A stretch of 64,000 nt of DNA from Atherix ibis (GCA_958298945.1 OY282607.1:31318500-31382499); one strand, 5' to 3'; positions 24,036 through 36,123 are shown, counted from the first letter of the stretch. The notes: generated by a model not told the origin, from the letters alone. Numbers and translations: made by a program.

Positions 24036-24329
24036 ATTGATATCCTCCGTTCGGCGAAGTGACAGTGAACTTCAGGTCAGGTTCCTTTTTTTTTCTGTGG
24101 CTGGCATATGTCTTCGTAAACGATTTTACCGATATTGTTTCGATGAATCCGAACTCAATATTTTCGACAGGCTATTCCACAACACTTCTTCTGACATTTT
24201 TTTGTACAAACAACCGGCAAATTGAAACACAAAACAAACAATTTTTAGTACACAAACTTTCACAAGCGAAAAGTCAAAATTGTAATAATGTTCATGGTCG
24301 AACAAGCAACTCGAATGAACATTTTTAAA

Positions 24330-25150
24330 ATCACCGAGCGTCTAAAAAATTGAAGCGAGTAAATCATTCGAGCAAATCTCTATATTTAGTTCGTCTCGAA
24401 CATGCCACTCGAACGAAAATCGAGAGGAAGGTGTTCGTCCTACATATTTGAGCATTGACATTTTGATTACACCGCGTGTTCGAGCTTGTTGCATAAAATG
24501 ATCGAGCGTTTACAAATTGAAGCTATTAAACTATTCGAGCAAATCTTTATATTTAGTTCTTCTCGAACATGCCACTCGAACAAAAATCGAGGGGAAGGAG
24601 TTTGTCCTACATAATTGAGCATTGACATTTTGATTATATCGCGTGTTCGAGCTTGTTGCCTAAAATGATCGAGCGTTTACAAATTGAAGCGATTAAACCA
24701 TTCGAGCACAAAACTCTATATTTGGTTCATCTCAAACATGCAAGTCGAACGAAAATTGAGGAGAAGATGTTCGTCCTGCATAGTTGAGCATTGACTCCTT
24801 GATTACACAACGTGCTCGAGCTTGTTGCCTAAAACGATCGAGCGTTTACAAATTGAAGCGATTAAACCATTCGAGCACAAAACTCTATATTTAGTTCGTC
24901 TCAAACATGCAAGTCGAACGAAAATCGAGGAGAATGTGGAATGTGTTCGTATTACATAGTTGAGCATTGACTTCTTGATTACACGACGTGTTCGAGCTTG
25001 TTGCCTAAAATGATCGAGCATCTAAAAAATTGAAGCGAGTAAACCTTTCAAGCAAACCTCTATATTTAGTTCGTCTCGAACAAAAATCGAGGAGAATGCG
25101 TTCGTACTACATATTTAAGCATTTATTATACCGCTCGAGCTGAAAAAATG
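24330..25150 (+). repeat. Tandem array of about 168 bp, five copies
   Basis: The phrase GATCGAGCGTTTACAAATTG (first and last copies: accgagcgtctaaaaaattg and gatcgagcatctaaaaaattg) begins near 24333 and at 24500, 24667, 24836 and 25012, giving spacings of 167, 167, 169 and 176 bp. Each unit has many CGAGC/CGAAC words and a CGTGTTCGAGCTTGTTGC segment. The last unit is truncated. No coding capacity. The array occupies the right part of the putative transposon at 23340-25215. Confidence 0.88.
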
Positions 25151-25215
25151 GACGATTTTACTTAAAATTCGAGCATTTATCAGTTGGTGTAATCTTAGCT
25201 TAAAAAAAAAAGATG

Positions 25216-27820
25216 AAGAACAAGCCGTTAGAAACCAAATTAATTGTTTATGAACTACTCAATCCCGTTCGACTGAAACAAACCGGCAACGAGAAGCAAG
25301 ATAAATTTAAAAATGAGACTTCCAAAATCGATTGTGCCATTGTTATCATTACTTTCCGGATAATCATATGATTAAAAATCACATATATCATAAAGTACTT
25401 GAATAAAATACTATTAACTAGTTAAAAATAAATTTACACTATAATTAAACCTAAATTTTTTTTGTAGAAAATTGAATTCGTCACAGAAAAATACCAAAGT
25501 TGCTTATTTATTCAAATTAAATATTTATGTAACTTTTATTATTTTCTCATATAATATATGACAAGTAATTAGTACGTTAACTGTAACTTAGTAAAAACAT
25601 TTATTATTCACAATTATTTATCATAATCAATGGTATTTATAGAAGAGGGTGCAGAATTATAATGCTATGTTATATAGTCAAGCATTGCCACTCATGTAAT
25701 TAGAACGTAGTTTTTTGAAATTGTACAGACCATAAATACCTGTCTGTGTCTGCATGGATTTTAATTAAAAATAAAATCTCATTAATAGAATTGATAATTA
25801 TAAGTTGAAAGTATAGGCAAATCTCATTTGTCCTTCGAAAGAGGGAGTCTTCGGTGGGCCACCCTCAGTTTATTTTAAATAAATCCGTATACTACAGAAC
25901 TTAATTATGCAATTTTTTTCTATATTTTTTTTTTTTGTTACCTCCTACGTCAAAAATTTATTCCTTTTGCATTGAATGAACATTTCCCTATAGATTGTTT
26001 ATTCACTTTGGTATTTCGAATTTATTTTATTTTCCCTTGCGTTACAAGGATTCTTGTCTATTACGGAATAATATGTCCATATGTAGCTATGCCAGATTGG
26101 TAGATAAAGTCTGCCAAATGCTTGGGTAATATTATATTTTCTGACTGTCAACCCATCCTAAGACACTGTTTTACGTTTTTTTTTGTGTTTTTATCCAGAC
26201 ACATTAGACTATGGAGGAATTTTCATAGCAATAGAAAAAAAATACGCACACGAACAAAAAACCGAAATAAATGAAATTTCCATTTGAGCAAAGAATAAAA
26301 ATATGTGTAGACATATGTGCGCACGTGGGTATAAATAAAACCTACAGAATCCTTGTCTTATGGTTAAGGCATATCTCAGCCTATTCGAATTTTTATCATG
26401 CTCCCCACATCAAAAATACTAGCAAGTCAATTGGATAGAATTGGATACAATTTTTTTTCTCCACTATTCGATGGTTTCTATTCTTCTATGAAGTTTTGTA
26501 TCTGACATTGTAAATACGAAGAGGGTTAAGAAGGTTCAAACTAAAATCCCAGTTAAATTATTAATCCTTCCCTATTTACTCATTTCATATAGAAATTTTT
26601 TCTAATTTTTTTTGTTTGTTTCTATTTTGGTTTGTTTGTGCAAATGTTTTTGTCTCGATAGTTGGTCAAAAAAAAAACTATGTAAATGTTGCATAAATTA
26701 AGTCAAGCTGTACTATACTTCTGGATAGGCAAAAAATAAAGGATACATTAGGATAACAGAATTCGGGCTTCATCGAAGCAAGGCAAATTTATAGTATTAG
26801 TTTTGGGTTCGTTTATAAAATCTGCTTTATTATATAAGATATCATGTTGTTGACACTCACATACACATACATATGTACTTCTATCAAAGCTGTTTTATGG
26901 GTGTATACTAAGAACAAGTAGATTTGAAGAAAAAAAGTACATTTTTTTCACTATTATTTAATTTTTATATTTATTTTCTATGAACATAAAACCATCTTAT
27001 ATGAAAGCTCGAAATGAAAATGAATTCTCTTACAGTATCTTTTATCACCCTTATACAATCAAATCACACCCCCCCCCCACTCCCCTACAAACATACACAC
27101 ACCCACGCGCTGAAAAAATTAGAATCAAATTCATTTTCATATTGAATTGTATTTGATTTATTTTATTTTTTTAATTTTGTTTTCTTTGCCATAGAAACCT
27201 TGGAATCGAATCGATATATTGGTAATATTATTATATGGTATGATTGGAATGTGTTTTGAATAATAATAGAAATAATAAAAATCTAACTTAGAGACGAGTA
27301 TCTTTTATTCAATACGACTTTATGAATTGTTAAGCGTGAAATCTGCCGAAGAAACAACATTCACTTAATATTTATGCGATTCGATTAAACGTGTGCAAGC
27401 GGAGCATGTGCTGCTGTTAGTCAACCAGCATAATCATGTGATTATGGGTTTTGGTTTTTAAAATAAATTCCATTTATATAAAGCCTCATTTATTTTTATT
27501 TTTTATTTTTTTTTTTCAAATAAAAAATATTTTTTGACATTCTTTTGGCAAAAGTGTTTTGAGGATTTGACTTGAGAAAGAGTTAAAAAGGAAACTTTTG
27601 ATTATTGAATTTATGATGTTTTTTTTTTGTTAAGTTTTCATTTTTATAGTAATAGTAAAATTACTAATGAGACTATTTTATAAAATATCTTACAAATTTT
27701 CTTAACAATATTTTAATAATTTTTTGAACAGCTTTTAAAAGCAAAAATTTTTTTTACGTACTCGTAATTATAATATTTAACTTTACATGATCGTACAAGA
27801 TGTGTCACTAAAATTAGATA
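25216..27820. other. AT-rich spacer with simple repeats
   Basis: No gene recognised over 2.6 kb. Contains poly-T near 25923-25937, ACATACACATACATATGTAC near 26860 (a style of simple repeat common in dipteran genomes) and a C-run (27069-27080) followed by an ACACAC tract. Nothing supports coding or a transposon. Confidence 0.5.
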
Positions 27821-27825
27821 AGTAA

Positions 27826-28255
27826 CACTAGCATCACTGAAAGCGATCTGGCAAACACTGCGGACTTCTCCTCCACAAAGCTTATTTTGTTAGTTTTTCG
27901 TAGATGGGCAGGATAAGTTTCAATGTCGTCCGGTAAATAAGTGTCGCTATAAAGCGTCATAAGTGAAGTTGTGTTTTTATAGTGCGTTACGACGAATGGA
28001 GGATCTACATTAGGAGCAAGGATGTGCCATCAAATTTTTTATTCAATGTTGGTGGAGTTGCGACTTTTTCACAGTAAAATGAAGAACATTTCTTATCAAA
28101 AGCACAAATTTTTCTTAGGCATAAAGTATTTCTGGATGAATAAGAAACAGTGGAAGACGATCATCGCTCAGACAGGAATTCAATATGTAAAACTGATAAA
28201 AATATGGAACAAGTGACAAACTGTCAGCTACAGGACACTGTCAACCAAGTTTTTA
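27826..28255 (+). pseudogene. Mariner-like relic, N-terminal part
   Basis: The leader ACTAGCATCACTGAAAGCGA matches the relic at 16905, and the phrase AGCAAGGATGTGCCATCAAA is shared with 43404. The plus strand then gives CAIKFFIQ, the start of the MLE helix-turn-helix domain, and further on VEDDHRSDRNSICKTDKN, matching the linker that usually reads VEDD-RSGRPS-SKTDEN. Internal stops are present. The C-terminal part of the same element follows in duplicate at 28285-29130. Confidence 0.65.
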
Positions 28256-28284
28256 TAAAAAAAAGTCCCTGGCAAGCATAAAAA

Positions 28285-29130
28285 TTGGTATTTTTATGCT
28301 TTTGAGAGACTTTTTTTTATAAAAAAAAATAATGCCCTTGTTACGCAACCGTCTCAATCAAAGAGTTTTTGATAAAAACAGGAGTTATTATGATTCTTCA
28401 GGAACTCTCTGATAATAAACAATTTTTAATTATTCTTGCTCTCCGAGATTAAAAAAACACTCCAAAAGATGATAACATCCAAAAGAGATGTAACTGCAGA
28501 GCTGAAAACGACCAATACTGGAAATAACGTCTTTTCAAATGTTAAAGGTGCAGTCTGATAAGTCAGTGATAAATGTATGAAATGTAACTGATATGAGCAA
28601 AAGGATATTCTTCTTGTCATCTGGTATTCTTAGAAAGACGTTGTAACATTTATTGATTAGTTTAGTTTTGACAGCCGTTGAAAAGAGAAAATCCTAAAAA
28701 TAGGTATTTTTATGCTTTTCAGGGATTTTTTTAAATAAAAAAAACAATACCCTCGTCACGCAGCCTTTCCCATCAAGGCGTTTATTTGACAAAAACAGAC
28801 ATTATTTTGCTTCCCCAGAACCCCTATGATTAAAGTCTATTTTTAATTATTCTTCCTCCCCAAAATTAAAAAAAAAAACACTCCAAAAGCTTCATTTTAG
28901 TACTGTCGATAACATCCAAAAGAGTGTAATCGCCTAAGCTAAAAACGACAAATATTGGAAACAACGTCTTTGTAAATGTTCGAAGGCAGTCTGATAAGTC
29001 AGTGATAAATGCATGAAATGTAGCTGCTATCAGCAAAAGGATATTTTTCTTGCCATCTGGTATTCTTAAAAAGACATTATAAAAAATTTTGCTAAGTTTT
29101 GACAGCCATTGAAAAGAGACAAGGTAAATG
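28285..29130 (+). repeat. Tandem duplication of a mariner C-terminal segment (~413 bp)
   Basis: Two diverged units, 28285-28696 and 28697-29130. Both start with GGTATTTTTATGCTTTT and share CACTCCAAAAG, CTGATAAGTCAGTGATAAATG and AAAGACGTTGTAAC/AAAGACATTATAA phrases. The plus strand of each encodes C-terminal MLE residues, for instance VSIKEFLIKTGVI in unit 1, and STVDNIQKSVIA with YWKQRLCKC in unit 2. The duplicated part covers the region from just after the HDN box to the tail. A related CTGATAAGTCAGTGATAAATG-like phrase also occurs at 1681. Confidence 0.75.
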
Positions 29131-30672
29131 TGTATTTTTTTTAATATGTAAAAAATTGACAAAATTTTTTGAGAGAAAGAAAAAAACATTATCTGAAATC
29201 AAAAAGAAGCGTTGAAACTTTTATAGAGCCTTTTCACCATCGTAAAAGTAAAATAACACCGATTTATAAAAGTAAAATAAAATCGTTAATATAAAAATCT
29301 GTCCGCTCCTCTTCCATAATTTAAAGCAAAATTTCAAAATTTACAACTAAATTGCGAAAATTTACTGTAAACAACAATTCTAATATTTAATGATAGAAAA
29401 TATCAAACGATAAATTTCTTTATTTTAAGTTCATGAACATATGAGCTTCTACGATTTGGTCTGGGAATCTACCCTTATTAGCGTTTAGACATGCAAAAAA
29501 AGTTGTATTCGTATATTTGTAAATCGATTAAATCTGATAATAAGGGATGAGTTTAATTGCAGGTTCTCCATTTTAAAGTTGCATAATTTTTCCACAATTT
29601 CCTAACAAAAATCTGACAGAATCCGCTAGGTCTAAACACAACTGAATTAGAATCCAACATCTTAAATTGAATTAACTCATAGATTATTTGCTGGGCTACT
29701 CCCATTTACTGTCCTGCAGTAATTTATGTTCAGTGTAGACATGCAAAATCGTTCGGTAATCCCCATATGGGTATCATAGCGTCGAATCGTTTCCTGGAAT
29801 ATTTTGTGTTGGTTCGTTTTGAAAAAGCAATGCGGAATGGTCTGAAATCAACTAATCCATAACGGAATATGTAGTAATCCTTAACTGTACTGTCTGTATC
29901 TGATTACATTCTCTACAAGAAACGAGTACAATTACCAATTACTCTTTCGGCATTGATAATGCACTATTGCAATGGGTCTGCTCCAATGCCGTCCCTGCTC
30001 CCATACCTCCCGTCACATTTTCAACTATTTACTAAGCAGTAAGTATTCTTTAGATTCATTACTTATTGGGTAGCTAATTGCTGTTGAAAACCACAAATCG
30101 GAGCTAACCCAATTAGTCTACAATAAATTTAAGTATTTGCTCTTCTATTGGGGCAAGAATTGCATACGATTTAACCCCGAACATCTAATTAACATTCAAA
30201 ACTTACATGGAAATTTAACCACCAAATTGGTTTTATTCTATCCTTTGCACATGCTCAAAAAATACATATTTATGTATGATGATTATAGGATTAGGGAAAA
30301 GTATTTTTCTAATTTTTTTAATAAGTTTTTTTTTTTTTGTAAACAACAAGACAATATGTGTATTTGGTCGAGAATAAATTATCCAATTTAGACAGATACG
30401 AGTCTGCAAAAACAGAAAAAGGACACTACTCAATTCAGAATAATAGTTAAAAGTCTCATTGAATTTTGATGATATTATTCAGTTCTTGTGGAATTTTTGT
30501 AAATTACAAACCTCAACTAATTGTTTAAAAACTACAGACTACAAAACTATTAGGATATTCCGTAAATGCATCCATGATCAGTAGTGATTGAGCAATAATC
30601 AATTTGGAAAAATCTTTGTGCGTTTTTTTAAAAATCACATCCTACCAAAATTTTCATTTTATGTTATCCTCA
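29131..30672. other. AT-rich spacer, no gene seen
   Basis: No protein similarity recognised. Two related phrases, GTTTAGACATGCAAAA (29483) and GTGTAGACATGCAAAATCG (29733), hint at a degraded repeat, but nothing more can be said. Confidence 0.45.
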
Positions 30673-31653
30673 TAAAAAAAGCTCTAAAATTTTCATCTTT
30701 TAATTATAAACTCCTATGCTGCCTAAGGAGCCTCACCATTGTCGGACGCAGTGTGTTTTGACACCATGGTACTTCGGTTTGTACTCCGCTCATTGAGCTA
30801 CGACTCCCGTAGTACCAATTTTTGTTTTAAGAGTACTTCGGTTTGTACTCCGCTCATTGAGCTACGCGGGGTCGCCAAGACCTTAAAGTACAGCTCAGGG
30901 GGTTCGTCAAAACCCGAGGTTCGCCAAGACCCCAGCTCAGGTACGCGGATTCGCCAAGACCCGAAAGTACAACTGGAATCGACTTTGGTCTTTCACGCGG
31001 TTGTAACCACCCTGCGTATGATCGTGGTACTATGAAAATGGGCCCTAGCATACAAACAAACAAACCGATTTTTTGACTTGTTGTGTGGCTCGTATCGCCG
31101 TCTTGTTGAAACCAAAGCTCATTCACATTCAATTCATTCAATATCAGTCACAAAAAGTTCTTTAACTTGTCACGATATCGTTCAAAAAAAGCTCTAAAAT
31201 TTTCATCTTTGAATTATAAACTCCTATGCTGCCTAAGGAGCTCCACCATTGTCGGACGCAGTGTGTTTTAACACCATGGGGCACCCCGACTCCCGTAGTA
31301 CCAATTTTTGTTTTAAGAGTACTTCGGTTTGTATTCCGCTCATTGAGCTACGCGGGGTCGCCAAGACCCGAAAGTACAGCTCAGTGGGTTCGTCAAAACC
31401 CGAGGCTCAGGTACGCGGATTCGCCAAGACCCGAAAGTACAACCGGAATCGACTTTGGTCTTTCACGCGATTGTAACCACCCTGCGTATGATCGTGGTAC
31501 TATGAAAATGGGCCCTAGCATACAAACAAACAAACCGATTTTTTGCCTTGTTGTGTGGCTCGTATCGCCGTCTTGTTGAAACCAAAGCTCATTCACATTC
31601 AATACATTCAATATCAGTCACAAAATGTTCTTTAACTTGTCACGATATCGTTC
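30673..31653 (-). repeat. Tandem duplication (511 and 470 bp) inside a mariner relic
   Basis: Unit 1 (30673-31183) and unit 2 (31184-31653) both start AAAAAAAGCTCTAAAATTTT and end CACGATATCGTTC. They share CTCCTATGCTGCCTAAGGAG, GTCGGACGCAGTGTGTTTT and long identical tracts near the right side. Unit 2 lacks about 40 bp of the left part. On the minus strand each unit encodes NVNELWFQQDGDTSHTT, the second catalytic motif of an MLE transposase, followed by GLFVCMLGPIF. Within a unit the phrases GCTCATTGAGCTACG and CGCCAAGACCCGAAAGTACA themselves repeat. Confidence 0.85.
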
Positions 31654-31990
31654 GAAAAAAGAACATCACAATGAGTAGGTTTTTTTGTGAATAACATGCG
31701 GGTTTTTCGCTCCCCAGATTTAACAATTTTGGTTGTTAACGTAGTTAGCCGCATGCAACTGTGATTTGTCGTTAAAAATAAATTTTGCAAAATATCATTT
31801 TTACATAATGCTCGCTTTCGTAGTAAGTTTGGATAATTAAAATGATTTGTTCTATTATTAATGACTCCATCATTGAGTCTGATAAAGAAAAAAAATCTTG
31901 ACATATGTTTTGACAGATATTTTCAATATTTAGATTAAAACCACAGATGGGCATCTCCTTCAAATGTTCAATTTTTTTCAAAGCTTTATA
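31654..31990 (-). pseudogene. Upstream part of the mariner relic duplicated at 30673-31653
   Basis: The minus strand reads SLLTT-like residues and TTLTTKIVKSGERKTR, then MLFTKKPTHCDVLF, aligning with the segment NKQNCRIWGTENPYVTMKKP of the better copy at 32688-34120. It precedes the WFQQDG units in the expected order for a minus-oriented transposase. The aspartate region before it is not convincing. Confidence 0.6.
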
Positions 31991-32489
31991 GTTCCGAGCA
32001 CTGTTTTAGTCTGTGCTGACAGTAGAAATTCCCTATTGACAAAAGTATAAATTTTTCAAACGAAGCATCATCTGTCTGGTCCTGTTTTTTTTTTTAATTT
32101 TATATATTAAAAATGATTTGGAATTGAATTTCAATATAAAATTGATTAGAATATTATGTAATCGAATATTTATGTATTTAACAATTTATGATTTAGTTAA
32201 ATGTTCACAGAGGAACGTGTAATTTTCATTTTGTATCATTTTCTGTGAGCTTCTGTTCGTTACGAATTCAATTTTCTATCAAATATACTTTTGGGAATTG
32301 TTTAATAGAAATGTGGAAGAGAGTGCATCTACATAAAAATATATATTCAAATTTAATTTCTACATTGGAATTTAGTTCATTTTAAATTGAAATTTTCTGT
32401 TTTATTGCAAATTACAAAAAAAAATAGAAAATTAAACAAAATGATGGAAATTTGCTTGTTTTTTTTATAGATTTTTTTTTAGGTTGATA

Positions 32490-32687
32490 CCCATATCGCG
32501 GGTAAGGTCTACGGATCGCTGGTGGGAGATACTTGTAATTATCTCGGGACTGCTTATGACAGTAGAGGTTTAGATACTGTAAACTACCAGTAATGGTGGT
32601 GCGTTGATTGAGCATAACTCAATCCCTATCGTCGTAGGCGACTCGAAGTTATATGTTTAGCGACAGATAAGTCACGTTAAATAATAA
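32490..32687 (+). repeat. Dispersed repeat, copy 2
   Basis: Shares CTATCGTCGTAGGCGACTC-type and AGCGACAGATAAG-type phrases with 13860-13960. It is short, diverged and non-coding, and lies directly left of the mariner element that starts at 32688. The preceding 500 bp (31991-32489) is AT-rich with nothing recognised. Confidence 0.35.
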
Positions 32688-32849
32688 AGGGTGGATTACA
32701 AAGTTGCATTTTAAAAAGTAAATAAAAAACACGAGTGCATATTTTTTCAAATTTCCGGTTTTATTAGAAAGATTGAACCTTGAAATTTAAGAATGAAACA
32801 CAACATCATTTAAATGACTACCACGGCTAGCCTTAGAGTACCCCATTCG

Positions 32850-33912
32850 CTAGACCCAATTTTTCAGTACATTTTCGATTGTTTGGGCCAGTATCTCTTC
32901 AATGGCAACTTTGATTTCGTGTTTCAAGGCCTCAATTGTCTTTGGATGGCTTGCGTAATATTTATCCTTAACGGCTCCCCACAGAAAATAATCCAACGGG
33001 CTCAAATCACAGCTCCGAGCCGACCAATCAGAATTTCGGCTGATTATTCGGTTTTCGAAAGCAGTGCCCAAAAGTTGGATTATACCGTTGGCTGTGTGGC
33101 AAGTGGCCCCGTCCTGTTGAAACCAAATGTCGTCCATGCCATTCTCTTCAACTTTTGGAAACAAATATTCGTTGAGCATGCCACGATATCGCTCATCATT
33201 GACCGTAACGGCGGCTCCTTCATCGTTTTCGAAGAAAAACGGGCCAATGATGCCTCCACTCCAAAATCGGGCAAGTGGCCCCGTCCTGTTGAAACCAAAT
33301 GTCGTCCATGCCATTCTCTTCAACTTTTGGAAACAAATATTCGTTGAGCATGCCACGATATCGCTCATCATTGACCGTAACGGCGGCTCCTTCATCGTTT
33401 TCGAAGAAAAACGGGCCAATGATGCCTCCACTCCAAAATCCGCACCAAACCGTGACTCGTTGCGGATGCATCGGCTTTTTCATGGTGACGTATGGATTTT
33501 CTGTGCCCCAGATGCGACAATTTTGTTTGTTGACATACTCACCGAGGGGGAAATCCCATTTGATGATGATTTTTCGGTAAAAATGCTCATCTTCGGCCAT
33601 TTGATCTTGAGCCCATTGGGCAAACCCAAAACGCATCGGATGGTCATGCGGCTTTAGTTGTTGGACTAACTGAACTTTGTAAGCTTTCATACCGAGGTCT
33701 TTGTGCAAAATTCTCAACAGAGAAGTGCGAGAAATGTTCAATTCCTGAGAACGGTGATGAGTTGATGTTGATGGATGATCACTGACATTTTCAGCAACGG
33801 CGGCAACATTCTCGGTCGAACGAGTTGCTTTGGCAACCAACAAACTAGTTTCGCGAACTCGCTTCACGAATTTGCCCACAAATTCACGTGATGGCATTCG
33901 ATCTTTACTCAT
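32850..33912 (-). pseudogene. Transposase interrupted by an internal duplication
   Basis: The minus-strand start MSKDRMPSREFVGKFVKRVRE at 33912 leads into a helix-turn-helix region (ISRTSLLRILHKDLGMKAYK), then QLVQQLKPHDH. The first catalytic box is not obvious: the segment reads DEHFYRKIIIKWDFPLGEYV where relatives have SDEAHFWLNGYV. Then come GGIIGPFFFENDEG, VNDERYRGMLNEYL and DDIWFQQDGATC. There a 172-bp duplication repeats the stretch out of frame, after which ATCHTANGIIQLLG, RSCDLSPLDYFLWGAVKDKY and a tail follow. By my count 39 residues separate the QQD and PLD aspartates. Confidence 0.88.
33101..33444 (+). repeat. 172-bp tandem duplication
   Basis: The sequence starting AAGTGGCCCCGTCCTGTTGA at 33101 is repeated from 33273. 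The two copies are essentially identical through CCTCCACTCCAAAATC (33268 and 33440), so the event is much younger than the decayed relics around it. Because 172 is not a multiple of three, it shifts the transposase frame. Confidence 0.93.
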
Positions 33913-34120
33913 TTTTTTTTTAAATTTCGCACAGTTTGGGTTGAAGACTCACCACTTTGGAAGTAAGTTCTCAATATTTCTCAGTTTTCTTCAAGCGTAT
34001 GGATTACCATTTCGTAAAATTCTGACTTTCAACTAACAATCTGTCAATTCGTGTTGACATTTAACACTCAAGTACTTCAAATAAATAATGGTTCAAAATG
34101 CAACCGCCAGATGGACCACC

Positions 34121-34724
34121 CTGCAGTACCACGATCATAAGGCCGGCAATTGAGCAACTTTAAGTTTCGTGTGGGCAAGTATCACCAATTTCCTAAGTGA
34201 AGCTCATTTGTTTTAAGTACGTCAGATCAGTTAGAGTTTAGTTAAAGTTGGGACTTGGAAACGAATCTTTTAGATCAAGGAACTCTTATCGTAGAGAAAT
34301 TTTTGCTTTGCTGATGTTCGCTTAATGTATATGAAATAGTTTGCTGAATGCCACTGCATTGGCTGTAAGGACGTGTGCGGATTACAAAAAAAATATTATG
34401 GGTGATAGCAGAGCAGTTTTCGATTGACCAGTGAAACGCTAAGAAATTCTAACCACTTTTTCAGTCTGTCAGCGCATTGCCTGTTAGTTAAGATGATAAT
34501 ATCAATAGCCACCTTTATAGCCCACAACTCCCCTTAGTACGAAATCGCCTTGTAAGAAAATACTCTACTATGTAGATCTGGGCTCTGGGTACCCTTGATC
34601 CCGATAACTGCAATTGAAGTTGTATTAAGTCCGTCAAAATGTTCCAAAAAAAGTTGCTAGCAGATAGATGGGTCGATAAAAGCCTTAAAAAATATCGGTT
34701 TTGATGTTGAATAGATCGAATAAT
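34121..34724. other. Spacer, no gene seen
   Basis: Less AT-rich than its surroundings but without recognisable coding. The first bases (GTACCACGATCATA) are an exact inverted copy of a 14-mer found beside the same CCACCCTGC word at 31007-31030. Confidence 0.4.
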
Positions 34725-34870
34725 GTCACGAAACGCTAATGTTAATTGCTCGCCAAGATCTTGCGATTTGACAGCATTGGAATTTTTTGATTGGAGCTAT
34801 TTTTAAATAACAACATTCGACAAGAAATCAAAATCATTGGTCCACTTTTATTGGGAAAAATCATGAAAAA
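34725..34870 (+). pseudogene. Mariner-like C-terminal fragment (SPLDYFLW-type family)
   Basis: The plus strand reads NANVNCSPRSCDLTALEFFDW and then residues like those that follow in the intact family (DKKSKS-VHFY). It covers the third catalytic region, with the aspartate of PLDYF changed to glutamate (ALEFF). The fragment is opposite in orientation to the element that ends at 34120. Confidence 0.65.
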
Positions 34871-36123
34871 TTTTGAAGTTCGGGTGCAGGCCTGAAAACT
34901 GGGTCGTCGTGGTTATATGAATGATATTATTTTCCATAAATAATTGTAATCAATTCAACTTTTATATTTAATAAAAATATCTCACGTTTGCTGCTCATGA
35001 TATGCGTGTTTTCTTTTAGTTTAAAAAACAAACTAAAACAGATGGCCGACCCTTTAAAATTTTATTACTATTAATTCTAATTGAATATGCTGAATCCTTG
35101 AATTCTAACATAAAGGATATTTTTTTCTGTGTCATAACTAAATTTTATTAAAATACTTCTGTGTGACCATGAAAAAGATGATATCGTTAATGATAAAATA
35201 AATTCCCAGCTCTAATTATCAGTTTTTCGAAATATTTTATGATCACATCATATTTTCAATGGAACAGTCTCCTTACAAATATATACGCTTTTTATTGCAT
35301 AATCCAAAAGCAAATACAATAATAAGCTTTGAAGACTTAAGCTTCTACAGACGAACGTTGCCAGTTTGCACAATGCACTCATTTTATTTGTTTTGTTATG
35401 TAAGACAATCAGTGTTCAAGTTCTTGAATTCTAAATCAGTGCAAATTTTATCAATAGTAAATTTTTTTTTTCTTTCTTTCACCTTCCCCATACAAAACTA
35501 AAAAAGAAGCGAATTTTCCACACAATATAGTACAGGTAAAATATTTGTTAAGATGTATTTTTATATAAAAGAATTAAATAGAAACAAGAAAACAATAAAA
35601 ATACAACAAAAAACAAATTGTTTTTAGTTGGATTGCACAATTGTACTTTTCAATATATAACAATTCCACCCTGACTACTATTGCGAACTTTATAATCAGA
35701 TTTTCAATTTACCCTTAAATAGAGTTGAGATATTACCTTTTTTCGTTGTAAGCTTTTTATCCTTTATTTTTTTTCTTCTATTTTTTTCCCTATCTATTAT
35801 TTTTAACAATCTTACTGGTAAGAGAACACTGTTGCCTAAATAAGGAAATATTTGAAAAATGTATTCAATTAGATTTTATATTATTAATAAGTTTAAATGT
35901 AATAATTTTAAAAGACATGCTATTATTTTATGTAATAAACGAATGAGTTATCCATATTTTAGGTCAGAAATTGGGGCTCTGTCAATTGACATCTGTCAAA
36001 TATATATTTCATATTAGGTTAGGTTAAGTCATTTTAAAATAACGCATTGAAATTGTAAAAACTTTCTACAAAATTTGTGATAGTTCGGAAAGTACAGCTT
36101 TGTAATTTTACAGTTGATAAGCA
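34871..36123. other. AT-rich spacer with a short dispersed motif
   Basis: No gene recognised. Near 36040-36110 the phrases TCTACAAAATTTGTGAT and TTCGGAAAGTACAG recur at 38283/38300 and at 44092 (TTCGGAAAGTATAG), suggesting pieces of a dispersed element end. Confidence 0.4.

Larger units (their letters stand above)
23340..25215. mobile_element. Possible decayed DNA transposon with inverted edges and internal array
   Basis: The left edge (23345-23500) contains AAGCTAAAATTACACCA, then a spacer, then TCTCAGCTCGAGC. The right edge (25120-25210) read in complement contains AAGCTAAGATTACACCA, then a spacer, then TTTCAGCTCGAGC. The two edges are therefore diverged inverted repeats of roughly 100 bp or more. 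Between them lie a coding-like block (23851-24035) and a tandem array (24330-25150). This organisation suggests a non-autonomous DNA transposon with subterminal repeats. The exact ends and target duplication could not be fixed. Confidence 0.45.
32688..34120 (-). mobile_element. Mariner-like element of the SPLDYFLW-type family
   Basis: A minus-oriented element of about 1.43 kb. Ends are recognised from the complement of the right edge, AGGGTGGTCCATCTGGCGGT followed by TGCATTTTGAA, and the left edge, AGGGTGGATTACAAAGTTGC followed by ATTTTAAA. They match over roughly 35 bp with gaps. The transposase inside is nearly whole but carries a 172-bp internal tandem duplication. At least seven other relics of this protein type occur in the window (1277, 19210, 30673, 34725, 38330, 44225 and 47230), so it was once abundant. 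Confidence 0.85.

Noticed and set aside
24330..25150. The 168-bp array as a CRISPR-like array
   Set aside because: Units are contiguous tandem copies without unique spacers, in a eukaryotic setting.
28866..29189. 107-codon minus-strand frame
   Set aside because: The plus strand of the same DNA reads as C-terminal mariner residues (STVDNIQKS, YWKQRLCKC), so the minus frame is a shadow.
30739..31035. 98-codon plus-strand frame with VCFDTMVLRFVLRSLSY
   Set aside because: It is antisense to the mariner QQDG segment within the tandem duplication, and the partner copy breaks it differently.
35259..35501. 80-codon plus-strand frame starting MEQSPYKYIRF
   Set aside because: No similarity that I recognise and composition like the surrounding spacer; too weak to call a gene.
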